NCBI GenBank assembly: GCA_020629615.1
Contig: JAHDCZ010000003.1
Location: 8,860-67,185 of the forward strand
Source of the DNA: Saprospiraceae bacterium
GTDB lineage: Bacteria > Bacteroidota > Bacteroidia > Chitinophagales > Saprospiraceae
Direction of reading: 5' to 3'
DNA: 58,326 bases
Shown here one piece after another: positions 46,573-53,636 of this stretch. The stretch's first letter is position 1; every line of letters begins with the position of its first letter. The position numbers and the translations under genes were made by a program. The notes beneath the pieces are model-generated. The model was not told the origin of the DNA. It worked only from the letters and a program-made list of their open reading frames with translations, and did not search any database.

Positions 46573-48021
46573 CTACTTTTTACGTTCCAATATTTTGAAC
46601 AAAGTACCAGCTTTCACTTGATCGTTTAAATTCATACCATTTAAAAGAGCTAAGGTCTTTTGTTGGGAAGTTGACATTTTATTGTCGGTCAACAACTGCT
46701 TTAAACTTGCCGTTTTAGGCGCTTTTACTATTTTCAACCTCTCCGGTAGTTTATTAATTTTTGAAGGATCTGTTAATTTTTTAAACCCTGAAGGAACTGT
46801 TTTCATTGAATTAAAATATTTACTAAAATTCAATTTCTCTGACATACAGTTAAATTGATAAATCAAATTATTATACTGAATGAAGTATGTCAAGATCCTT
46901 AAAGGCTTTCCACCAGTTTGTGCATCTGGAGTATAATCACACATGATAACTTTAGCGTTATTCCCATGAATATTTTGATTATTCGATTCAATCAAATTCA
47001 ATTTATTTTCCTGGACAAACTTTTGAGCAGCTGTTTGTAACGAGTTCTCTTGTGATAACATCATTACAACCGCTGCCTTTCCATCTGCAGGTGCTAGCTG
47101 TACTTGTGACGGAGAATTAACACATTTCCAGTTCGGAGGTATTGGAAATTGAAATTTTAATTCTGGATGATAAAAGGCATTTTGTTCAACGTATCCTTGT
47201 TTGGGATCTTCGCCATACACAAGACCATCAATCATTCTCAAATATTTATCCCTATTAACCTTGTAGTTTTTATTTGGGTTGTTCTTTTGAGTGGCAGTTG
47301 CCATTTCTCCTACTTTTCTGTTTCTATCCACTGGATTGGGATGAGTAGATAAGAAATCTGGAATACTTTGTCCAGAAGCTGACTGCATTTTAGATAAGGT
47401 ATTGAAAAAATTAGCCATTTCGTGTGCATCATAGCCTACTTCAGAAGAATATTCAACACCTAATCGATCCGATTCTGATTCATGGTCCCTTCCAAACTTC
47501 AACATCAATAAACCCAACCCTTGTTGAGCTTCTCCGGCAAATTTTCTAAAATCTTCAGAAAAGATAAGTCCTCCTACAAACAAGACTTGGCTAATCATTT
47601 GTTTGGTATATTGTTTGGCAGAATGTCTTGCCGTAATATGCCCTATTTCATGACCCAAAACACCGGAAAACTCCGCTTCATTATTGAAATGAGCCAGAAT
47701 ACCACGTGTGAAATAAACGTAACCACCGGGGACGGCAAAAGCGTTTACAACCGGAGAATCAAGAACTCTAAACTTATAATCCAATTCAGGTCGATGAGAG
47801 ATCTTTGCCATTTCTAATCCTTTTTGATTGATGAATTTCTGAATCTCATCATCTTGATATAGACCAAAAGACTGTATTATTCCTGGATCTGACTGCTTTC
47901 CGAGTGATTTCTCTTGACCTTCACTCATTAGCATGACTTCTCTTTTACCAGTAACTGGATTCCTTGAACAACTTGCTAATAAAAATAGAAGCGAAAAGAA
48001 GTATAATAATTTGATTTTCAT
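46573..48021 (-). CDS. M48 family metalloprotease, lipoprotein
   Basis: A 482-residue zinc protease of the BepA/LoiP kind. Lipoprotein signal with lipobox LASC (Cys18), then NPVTGKREVMLMSEGQE, typical of the family. Zinc motif HEIGH at 124-128, the third ligand in HESESDRLG and STHPNPVDRN as the C-terminal part of the catalytic domain. Residues about 285-400 form an extra domain, and the last 50 residues (LKQLLTDNKMSTSQQ, VKAGTLFKIL) look LysM-like. It probably acts in outer-membrane protein quality control in the periplasm. Confidence 0.92.
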   Translation of the reverse strand: MKIKLLYFFSLLFLLASCSRNPVTGKREVMLMSEGQEKSLGKQSDPGIIQSFGLYQDDEIQKFINQKGLEMAKISHRPELDYKFRVLDSPVVNAFAVPGGYVYFTRGILAHFNNEAEFSGVLGHEIGHITARHSAKQYTKQMISQVLFVGGLIFSEDFRKFAGEAQQGLGLLMLKFGRDHESESDRLGVEYSSEVGYDAHEMANFFNTLSKMQSASGQSIPDFLSTHPNPVDRNRKVGEMATATQKNNPNKNYKVNRDKYLRMIDGLVYGEDPKQGYVEQNAFYHPELKFQFPIPPNWKCVNSPSQVQLAPADGKAAVVMMLSQENSLQTAAQKFVQENKLNLIESNNQNIHGNNAKVIMCDYTPDAQTGGKPLRILTYFIQYNNLIYQFNCMSEKLNFSKYFNSMKTVPSGFKKLTDPSKINKLPERLKIVKAPKTASLKQLLTDNKMSTSQQKTLALLNGMNLNDQVKAGTLFKILERKK

Positions 48022-48200
48022 AAATTTATATTATTCAATTTTATCAAGCTTTCTATAAATGTAAATACAATTGATATTTAAATCGTTCATTATAGATTTA
48101 GAAAGTTTAATCTAAAAAAATAGATCGAACTAAAATTCCGTTATCTTGTTATAGATGATGTAAATTAGCAAAAAAAGAAACTCTTAATAATATTTACAAA

Positions 48201-48878
48201 GTGATAAAATTTGTTCCGTCTTTCTTGACTTCTATCAATGTCAGCATTGGCTTTTTTGCCATTTGCATGAATGATATATATATTGGTGCGATCTGTATTT
48301 TAATGTCTATTATGTTTGATGCTTTTGATGGAATTGCTGCCCGAGCTTTCAATGCTCAAAGTGATATGGGTAAAGAGCTTGATTCTTTGGCTGATCTAGT
48401 GAGTTTTGGGATTGCACCTGCTTATTTGTATTTTTTGATTGCTCCTTTTGATCATTGGACAAGATTTTTACCAGCTTTAGCGATTGTATTGGGTTCGGCT
48501 CTTCGACTTGCTAAATTCAATACGATTCCTTCATCTAAATATTTCATTGGTCTGCCGACCCCTTCAACTGCTTTCTTTCTTGCAGGATTATTTTTTGCAG
48601 TTTACTATGAAAATTCCTTCATTTCTAATTTGATGGGAATGACGTGGTTTTACTCTTTGATCCCCATCCTACTCATGGGATTAATGTTAAGTAACTTAAA
48701 AATGTTCTCAATAAAAGAACTTAATTTAGGAATGGCTAAAAATAAATATCAATGGGTAACTTTCTTTTCTTTTATCGCTTTATTATTTATTGATGTAAAA
48801 ACAGCTATTCCTATTTCTGTTATTATCTACATTAGTCTATCTGTGATTCGAAATTTGCGGTATAAAGACAATTATTAA
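48201..48878 (+). CDS. pssA: CDP-diacylglycerol-serine O-phosphatidyltransferase
   Basis: A 225-residue inner-membrane enzyme that makes phosphatidylserine, the precursor of phosphatidylethanolamine. The CDP-alcohol phosphotransferase motif DGxxARxxxxxxxxGxxxDxxxD is present as DGIAARAFNAQSDMGKELDS plus LAD, after a first membrane helix. About seven helices follow. The start is GTG at 48201, just after an AT-rich leader; no closer ATG would keep the N-terminal helix. It is divergent from the M48 gene. No decarboxylase gene is visible. Confidence 0.93.
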   Translation: MIKFVPSFLTSINVSIGFFAICMNDIYIGAICILMSIMFDAFDGIAARAFNAQSDMGKELDSLADLVSFGIAPAYLYFLIAPFDHWTRFLPALAIVLGSALRLAKFNTIPSSKYFIGLPTPSTAFFLAGLFFAVYYENSFISNLMGMTWFYSLIPILLMGLMLSNLKMFSIKELNLGMAKNKYQWVTFFSFIALLFIDVKTAIPISVIIYISLSVIRNLRYKDNY

Positions 48879-48893
48879 TAACGCTTTATTTTC

Positions 48894-48901
48894 TAACTTT
48901 G
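48894..48901 (+). promoter_or_regulatory. -7 promoter box TAACTTTG for ferredoxin gene
   Basis: Exact TAnnTTTG match 34 bp before the ferredoxin ATG. The transcript leader would contain the palindrome copy at 48908-48920. Confidence 0.5.
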
Positions 48902-48907
48902 CTCCCA

Positions 48908-48920
48908 TTCGCCGAAAGGC
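48908..48920 (-). repeat. Dispersed palindrome, copy 4 (intergenic)
   Basis: TTCGCCGAAAGGC, the reverse complement of GCCTTTCGGCGAA from copies 1-3, in the ferredoxin leader just after the -7 box. Confidence 0.5.
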
Positions 48921-48935
48921 ATAAAAAATATCAAC

Positions 48936-49283
48936 ATGGCAATTATAATAACAGACGAATGCATCAATTGTGGCGCTTGTGAACCAGAATGCCCAAATAA
49001 CGCAATTTACGAAGGAGGTGTAGAATGGGCTATTTCTGAAGGAACTGGAGTAAAAGGCAATTATACCTTGGAAGGCGGAAAAGAAGTCGATGCGTCAGAT
49101 TCACAAAATCCAGTGGAAGAAGATTTTTACTTCATCGTTCCAGATAAATGCACTGAGTGTGTTGGTTTTCATGAAGAACCACAGTGTGCGGCCGTTTGTC
49201 CCGTAGACTGTTGTGTACCTGACCCGGATCGCGAAGAATCTAATGAGACTTTACTTGCTCGAAAAGAACGTCTGCATGTTTAA
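48936..49283 (+). CDS. Ferredoxin, 2[4Fe-4S]
   Basis: A 115-residue electron carrier. The first cluster motif [12 protein letters not shown] is followed by an insert of about 50 acidic and glycine-rich residues, then the second cluster motif [21 protein letters not shown]. This spacing is typical of the Bacteroidota/Allochromatium-type bacterial ferredoxins. Electron partners unknown. Its stop overlaps the convergent barrel/anchor gene by 4 bp. Confidence 0.95.
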   Translation: MAIIITDECINCGACEPECPNNAIYEGGVEWAISEGTGVKGNYTLEGGKEVDASDSQNPVEEDFYFIVPDKCTECVGFHEEPQCAAVCPVDCCVPDPDREESNETLLARKERLHV

Positions 49284-50707
49284 AACAGCCTAAAAGCCAA
49301 ACCTAGTTCAAAAGACCTATTGACATCTCGTTGTGCTGATTGCCCACCTCCGATATAGTAAGAATCATTTTCTTTATCGTTTGGAGAATCATTTAAAAGA
49401 GGCAGCAGCCCAGAATTAAATTTAAAATATCCGGTGATTCGTTTATAATCATATGAAATTCCAACATTGAATCCGAAATCATAGTTTTGCAGATCATATG
49501 TTTCTTGAAGTGATCTATTCCCTTGTAAGGAAAAATTAGGATAAGTACTTATTGAAGTCATATCCGATCTTGAATAAGCCTTGTTATAAACACTCAACAG
49601 TTTAGATGCATAAATCCCAGATATAAGGCTCAGATTTCTGGTAAGATAAATCTTGGACTCTAGTTCGAAATTGAGATATTTTAGCTGATCCACTGTGTAT
49701 ATTAGTTCATCCGCGCTAGCAAAGGATAATGAGTCACTGTTCAATTCGTTCCATACATCTTCGAAGGCAGGCTCAAAACTTTTGACACCTACAGTTTCAT
49801 TAAAACCATACTTTTCATAACATGAGTAAGAGGTGTTGAATTGCAACCCAAACCTTTTTGTTGGAAAATAGCTAAGATGGATCCCCGCTTCCCAACCTCC
49901 ATAAGATTTTAAATTTCCAGAATGCAATGAAGCAAATACCCCAAAATTAAATCTATCCCTCTTCCTCACAATCGGATCCACAGGGATAATCTTATCACTG
50001 AAATATTCAACATCTAAATCTATGTTTTCCCTTCTTTCATCATAGAATAAATTAGGAGTCATTAATTTCAAATTCGCTATGTGTAAATTCTCATTCGCTT
50101 TAGTGGATGTATTAAGTTGATTTTTAATAATTTGTCTATCGATTTTATTTTCTTTGGCTTTCGCCGAAAGGAGGTTTAGAGAATTTAATGGGCTCAGAGA
50201 ACTATTTGATTCATTCAAGCTTTTAATGGATTCTTTTCCTTTAGAACTTTTAATGGGTTCCGAATAAGTTATGTTTGATGTTTGTATCTTTTCAGCAACA
50301 TCACTTTCTATATTTTTTATCAACAGTGTATTTTTTGGATGACGAGTACTTTTTACTGATTCAGGAACAAGTTGATTTGACAAATCTTGTTTAACATTAG
50401 TAAGGGATAATTCCTGAGTCCTATTATTATTGTTCTTCAACTGATCAGTTCTTGATATGGTACTGCCATTGTTTTGATCATCTATTTGTTGGATAGCATG
50501 AATATCCTGACTTAGGGAAGGTAATTCCTTGTTATTCGATTTAAACCAAGCTATAGTTGCCACACCCACTACTAAGAAAACTAGAAAGTAAAACCAAAAG
50601 AAACGTTTATTTCTTTTTTCTGGCATCTCTCTATCCAATATTTTTTTCATTTCATCCCAAGAATGATCTGTAAATTCTTTAGATATATTCATTTTATTAT
50701 CCTGCAT
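49280..50707 (-). CDS. ECF-associated protein: N-terminal membrane anchor, long linker, C-terminal beta-barrel-like domain
   Basis: A 475-residue protein with an unusual layout. Residues 1-35 are charged and helical with [10 protein letters not shown], like the cytoplasmic head of ECF-linked anti-sigma proteins. One membrane helix (about 39-58, [20 protein letters not shown]) follows, then a Ser/Asn/Lys-rich low-complexity linker of about 170 residues, and about 230 residues of beta-strand pattern like an outer-membrane barrel ([45 protein letters not shown]) ending ELGLAFRLF. It overlaps the sigma gene by 11 bp, implying co-translation. An anti-sigma or transenvelope sensor role is inferred. 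A palindrome copy encodes LSAKAK in the linker. Confidence 0.75.
   Translation of the reverse strand: MQDNKMNISKEFTDHSWDEMKKILDREMPEKRNKRFFWFYFLVFLVVGVATIAWFKSNNKELPSLSQDIHAIQQIDDQNNGSTISRTDQLKNNNNRTQELSLTNVKQDLSNQLVPESVKSTRHPKNTLLIKNIESDVAEKIQTSNITYSEPIKSSKGKESIKSLNESNSSLSPLNSLNLLSAKAKENKIDRQIIKNQLNTSTKANENLHIANLKLMTPNLFYDERRENIDLDVEYFSDKIIPVDPIVRKRDRFNFGVFASLHSGNLKSYGGWEAGIHLSYFPTKRFGLQFNTSYSCYEKYGFNETVGVKSFEPAFEDVWNELNSDSLSFASADELIYTVDQLKYLNFELESKIYLTRNLSLISGIYASKLLSVYNKAYSRSDMTSISTYPNFSLQGNRSLQETYDLQNYDFGFNVGISYDYKRITGYFKFNSGLLPLLNDSPNDKENDSYYIGGGQSAQRDVNRSFELGLAFRLF
50153..50171 (-). repeat. Dispersed palindrome, copy 5
   Basis: On the minus strand CCTTTCGGCGAAAGCCAAA, identical over 19 bases to 31231-31249 of copy 3, in the linker of the sigma-associated membrane protein and encoding L-S-A-K-A-K in the same frame. 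Confidence 0.6.
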
Positions 50708-51248
50708 AATTAATGGATAAATTTCTGTTAATTAATTCTTTCAACTTCTTTCTTGCTTCAGAAAGATGCCATTTAGAAGTACCGTCACTAATACTGAGTT
50801 TCTGAGCTATTTCTTTATGAGAATAGCCTTCTATAGCATACAACTTAAAGACCTCTGAACTTGCATAAGGGAGTTGATCTATCATTGACAAAAGATCTTC
50901 ATAATAAAGATTATCAGAATTTGTCGATAGTTGTGGTTTATCTTTTTCTTCTAGAATTAGAAATTTTAAGTATCTATTTTCTTTCTTAAAGTAATCGGAA
51001 AGAGCGTTAAAAACAATTCGTCTAATCCAACCTTCAAAAGACCCCTTACCTTGATAAGTATTTAGTTTTTTGAAAACTTTAAGAAACCCGTCATTAACAA
51101 TGATCATGGCTTTATCTTGATCGCTAGTATAGCGATAACACATAGATATCATTTTCGGAAAGAACTTCCGATAGAGGAATTCTTGATGTCTCCGTTTGTT
51201 TTGAAGACAACCTGCAATCAATTCTTCTTCTGTGAATGAACCGCTCAC
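50697..51248 (-). CDS. RNA polymerase ECF-type sigma factor
   Basis: A 183-residue sigma factor starting at GTG 51248. Region 2 about 22-90 (FLYRKFFPKMISMCYRYTSD, NDGFLKVFKKLNTYQGKGSF and EGWIRRIVFNALSDY) and region 4 about 125-172 with HTH EGYSHKEIAQKLSISDGTSKWHL. It belongs to the Bacteroidota group that is usually partnered by a membrane protein encoded immediately downstream rather than by FecR. The downstream gene overlaps by 11 bp. Confidence 0.93.
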   Translation of the reverse strand: MSGSFTEEELIAGCLQNKRRHQEFLYRKFFPKMISMCYRYTSDQDKAMIIVNDGFLKVFKKLNTYQGKGSFEGWIRRIVFNALSDYFKKENRYLKFLILEEKDKPQLSTNSDNLYYEDLLSMIDQLPYASSEVFKLYAIEGYSHKEIAQKLSISDGTSKWHLSEARKKLKELINRNLSINYAG

Positions 51249-51343
51249 GGCTAATTTGCTTTTAAGTTAATAATCGCAATACTAAGATCGCACCTTATAT
51301 CTTAAAAGACGGCACAGAATTCAAAAAGGTTGGTTAAGAATAA

Positions 51344-51457
51344 TTAAATTCCTAACCAATGTTCGTATTCGTCATTGAAGGAAGGATTTTCCTGTCCTTT
51401 TGACTTATTAAAAGTGGTTTTAAACACCTTTAAAATTCTATTTAAAAATTTGTTCAT
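51344..51457 (-). CDS. Small ORF, 37 aa, leading the sigma operon
   Basis: ATG at 51457 to TAA at 51344-51346 in what would otherwise be a 387-base gap. The peptide starts with a basic, probably amphipathic helix (MNKFLNRILKVFKTTFNKSK), then turns acidic and ends in YEHWLGI. The bias (Lys-rich start, Asp/Glu/aromatic end) looks like a real small protein rather than random sequence. No family recognised with confidence. It lies 95 bp upstream of the sigma gene on the same strand and 105 bp downstream of a TAACTTTG box. Confidence 0.5.
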   Translation of the reverse strand: MNKFLNRILKVFKTTFNKSKGQENPSFNDEYEHWLGI

Positions 51458-51556
51458 GGATATGTGATATGTGTGATTATATGTTACTCTTTATACGTTC
51501 GAAAAACGGAATAGTTGCGCCATTTAATAATATTTAACATTAAATGTTGCTAAACT

Positions 51557-51571
51557 TGTAACAAAGTTACA
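51557..51571 (-). promoter_or_regulatory. Perfect palindrome TGTAACTTTGTTACA covering a -7 box
   Basis: A 15-base perfect inverted repeat (6-bp arms, 3-base centre). Read on the minus strand it contains TAACTTTG at 51562-51569, an exact -7 promoter box for the small ORF/sigma/membrane-protein unit. A dyad over the promoter suggests an operator. The rest of the gap down to the tRNA-Ser end is AT-rich with no other feature. Confidence 0.5.
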
Positions 51572-51635
51572 TATTATATTAAATAGTAATACGTAAAATG
51601 CAAAAAAAAAGTGGGAAAGACTATTGAAAAAACAG

Positions 51636-51723
51636 CGGAAGAGGAGGGATTCGAACCCCCGGTACGTTTTCACGTACGCCGGTTTTCAAGACCGGTGCAT
51701 TAAACCAGCTCTGCCACTCTTCC
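51636..51723 (-). tRNA. tRNA-Ser (UGA)
   Basis: An 88-base class II tRNA on the minus strand. Acceptor GGAAGAG / CTCTTCC with discriminator G, anticodon stem CCGGT/ACCGG with loop CTTGAAA (anticodon TGA), long variable arm with TACGTG/CACGTA-type pairing, T-loop TTCGAAT. CCA not encoded. Confidence 0.96.
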
Positions 51724-51755
51724 GTTGAGCTGTACTCCGTTTATCAGAGCGAGTG

Positions 51756-51763
51756 CAAATCTA
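51756..51763 (-). promoter_or_regulatory. -7 promoter box TAGATTTG for tRNA-Ser
   Basis: TAnnTTTG match on the minus strand, 32 bases before the tRNA 5' end. A TTG lies 24 bases farther upstream, a little beyond the usual spacing. Confidence 0.5.
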
Positions 51764-51821
51764 CATTTCTTAATTAAAATGTAATAGCAATTACAATAAA
51801 AATATAAATAAAATTATAGGT

Positions 51822-52502
51822 TTATGAAAGCGTAGACAAATTTCGAATTAGCATACTTTTTCGTTTAAAAAAAATCTTGTTTGTTCGTTTCAAATCGCTT
51901 AATACATGCGTCACCGTTTGACGTGATGTTCCCGTAAAATTGGCAATATCCTGTTGCGTAAAATTATGTTTTAACAGAATTTCTAAACCTACTTTCATTC
52001 CACTAGCAGAAGCGTTTTCCTTGATAAAATTAACAATCCTAGATCTAGCATCTTGGAAGACCATAGATTCCAACCTCCTCTCTGATATTTTTATTTTCTT
52101 ACCCATGAGCGAGATTAAGCGAATAGAGAATTCAGGATTTTGACGCATCAGCCCATAGAAATCTTTGGACGATAACTCATACACAATGCAGTTTTTATCA
52201 ATGGATAGAGCAAAATCTGTTCGATAATTTTCTTCTGCCATACTAAGTTCACCAAAAATAGCAAAAGGGTGAATGACAAATTTAATGACTTCCTTCCCGA
52301 AATTGGAAGTAGAACCTATTTTGATTGTCCCTTCTCTAAGAAAATATATCTTATCAGAAACATCGCCCTCCTTAAAGATATAGGAGTTCTTTTTGAATGA
52401 TTTTTTGATTACTTTTTTTTGAACTTCTAAGAGTTCAGTATCAGGAATTGCTTTGAAGAGAGAAAATCTCTTTAGTTCAATTAATTCAACGGAAGTTGCC
52501 AT
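51822..52502 (-). CDS. Crp/Fnr family transcriptional regulator
   Basis: A 226-residue regulator: N-terminal cyclic-nucleotide-binding fold (about 15-130; KNSYIFKEGDVSDKIYFLREG, IFGELSMAEE) and C-terminal winged helix (about 150-222; LKHNFTQQDIANFTGTSRQTVTHVLSDL). No Fnr-type cysteine cluster is present in the N-terminal part, so oxygen sensing through Fe-S is unlikely; the ligand is unknown. A 17-bp palindrome lies 55 bp upstream and may be its own operator. Confidence 0.9.
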   Translation of the reverse strand: MATSVELIELKRFSLFKAIPDTELLEVQKKVIKKSFKKNSYIFKEGDVSDKIYFLREGTIKIGSTSNFGKEVIKFVIHPFAIFGELSMAEENYRTDFALSIDKNCIVYELSSKDFYGLMRQNPEFSIRLISLMGKKIKISERRLESMVFQDARSRIVNFIKENASASGMKVGLEILLKHNFTQQDIANFTGTSRQTVTHVLSDLKRTNKIFFKRKSMLIRNLSTLS

Positions 52503-52556
52503 ATCGGTTTGCTCAATCTTTTGGGAAGATTAATAAATCGGTTTCAGTAGTATGAC

Positions 52557-52573
52557 ACATATTTTAAATATGT
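52557..52573. promoter_or_regulatory. Palindrome ACATATTTTAAATATGT upstream of crp/fnr-like gene
   Basis: Perfect 8-bp inverted repeat around a single T, between the DUF4249 stop and the regulator gene, 55 bp before its start. Candidate operator for autoregulation; no T-run supports a terminator. Confidence 0.4.
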
Positions 52574-52603
52574 CCCCTAAGAGAAAAATTAAAAGTTAAA
52601 GCA

Positions 52604-53500
52604 TTAATTAATTTGAAGTGAATCTTGTTTCGTACTAAAAGCCCCTAAAAAACCGTAGCCATTCTGGACATTGGTATAACTTAGTGATGGTTCCGAAACT
52701 GTTGGATTTTGCCCTGAAAACAATTGCTTAGAAACAGCTTTGTGATAATTGTAATAAGAACTACTTGTTGTTCGAACTTCCAAATTAAGATATCTTATGA
52801 TCTCGTCAGCTTCCAATTGACCTCCTGTTAATTGAAAAGTAAGATCTAGAATATTATCTTCTAACAAAGCTTCATTGACCAAAAAACCGTCTTTATGTTC
52901 CAGTTCATGTATGGCTTCATCAAAGTTGGCGCCTTCGACAAGATCTAAGGTTAATAACTTGTCGTTATGTTCATACAAAATATTGCTACCCGAACCGGAG
53001 AAATTATATACATTGGCCTTGGGAATTATCTGATAAAAATTCATTTCATTGTTTAGATCAAATTCTAAACGAACTGTATAGAAATTTACATCTACCGATT
53101 GCAAATCTAAAATTCTGATTTCTTCACTGGAAGGAATAGTCACTTGAGCTTCGATATCTTCATGATCCATATCAGGAAGAGATGCAGTAACAGCGTATGT
53201 TTTTCCTTCAACTATTTCAAAAAAAGATGAAACATAATCCCCAGTATTTTCATCATAAATCAAAGCCACAGGTTCTATCATATCTGGTGTTGAAATAGCT
53301 ACTTGAGCATCCTCTATTTTATCAAATTGTTCAAGAGATCCAATTACTAGACTTTCAGAAACTTTCGCAAATACTCCTAACCCCTCACTTAATTCACAAT
53401 GCAATACCAGTTTTTGCTCTTCTGTACTAGAATCCAATTGAATTTCATCCACACATGAAGAGAATATTACTATAAATGATATAAAAATTAAAGAGCGCAA
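52604..53500 (-). CDS. DUF4249 lipoprotein (locus 3)
   Basis: A 298-residue lipoprotein starting at TTG 53500; an in-frame stop at 53516-53518 leaves no upstream ATG. The signal peptide has lipobox FSSC (Cys16). The body is beta-rich (AQVAISTPDMIEPVALIYD, YAVTASLPDMDHEDIEAQVTIP), and the terminal motif LSYTNVQNGYGFLGAF matches the other DUF4249 proteins here. A TAACTTTG box at 53559-53566 lies in the 136-bp gap after the receptor gene, so it may be expressed separately as well as with the receptor. Confidence 0.87.
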   Translation of the reverse strand: MRSLIFISFIVIFSSCVDEIQLDSSTEEQKLVLHCELSEGLGVFAKVSESLVIGSLEQFDKIEDAQVAISTPDMIEPVALIYDENTGDYVSSFFEIVEGKTYAVTASLPDMDHEDIEAQVTIPSSEEIRILDLQSVDVNFYTVRLEFDLNNEMNFYQIIPKANVYNFSGSGSNILYEHNDKLLTLDLVEGANFDEAIHELEHKDGFLVNEALLEDNILDLTFQLTGGQLEADEIIRYLNLEVRTTSSSYYNYHKAVSKQLFSGQNPTVSEPSLSYTNVQNGYGFLGAFSTKQDSLQIN

Positions 53501-53558
53501 AAAAGCTAGTTTAAGTTAATATTGTCAGTTTCAAAATAAAAAAAAACACCCTTACAGA

Positions 53559-53566
53559 CAAAGTTA
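53559..53566 (-). promoter_or_regulatory. -7 promoter box TAACTTTG before DUF4249 gene of locus 3
   Basis: Exact TAnnTTTG match on the minus strand, 58 bp before the TTG start and downstream of the receptor stop. No -33 element seen. Confidence 0.35.
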
Positions 53567-53636
53567 ACAATTCTTCCAAGGAAATATGTTAAAATTATTT
53601 TGACATTAAAAAAAAGCACTATATGATATACTTAAT

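Noticed and set aside
48194-48204. TTACAAAGTGA at the pssA start resembling the dyad at 4386-4400
   Set aside because: Only one arm is present and the GTG is the start codon itself; in AT-rich DNA an 11-base match of this composition can occur by chance.
53606-53636. Terminator after the locus 3 receptor
   Set aside because: A T-run exists on the minus strand, but the preceding bases form only a short AT stem, too weak to call.
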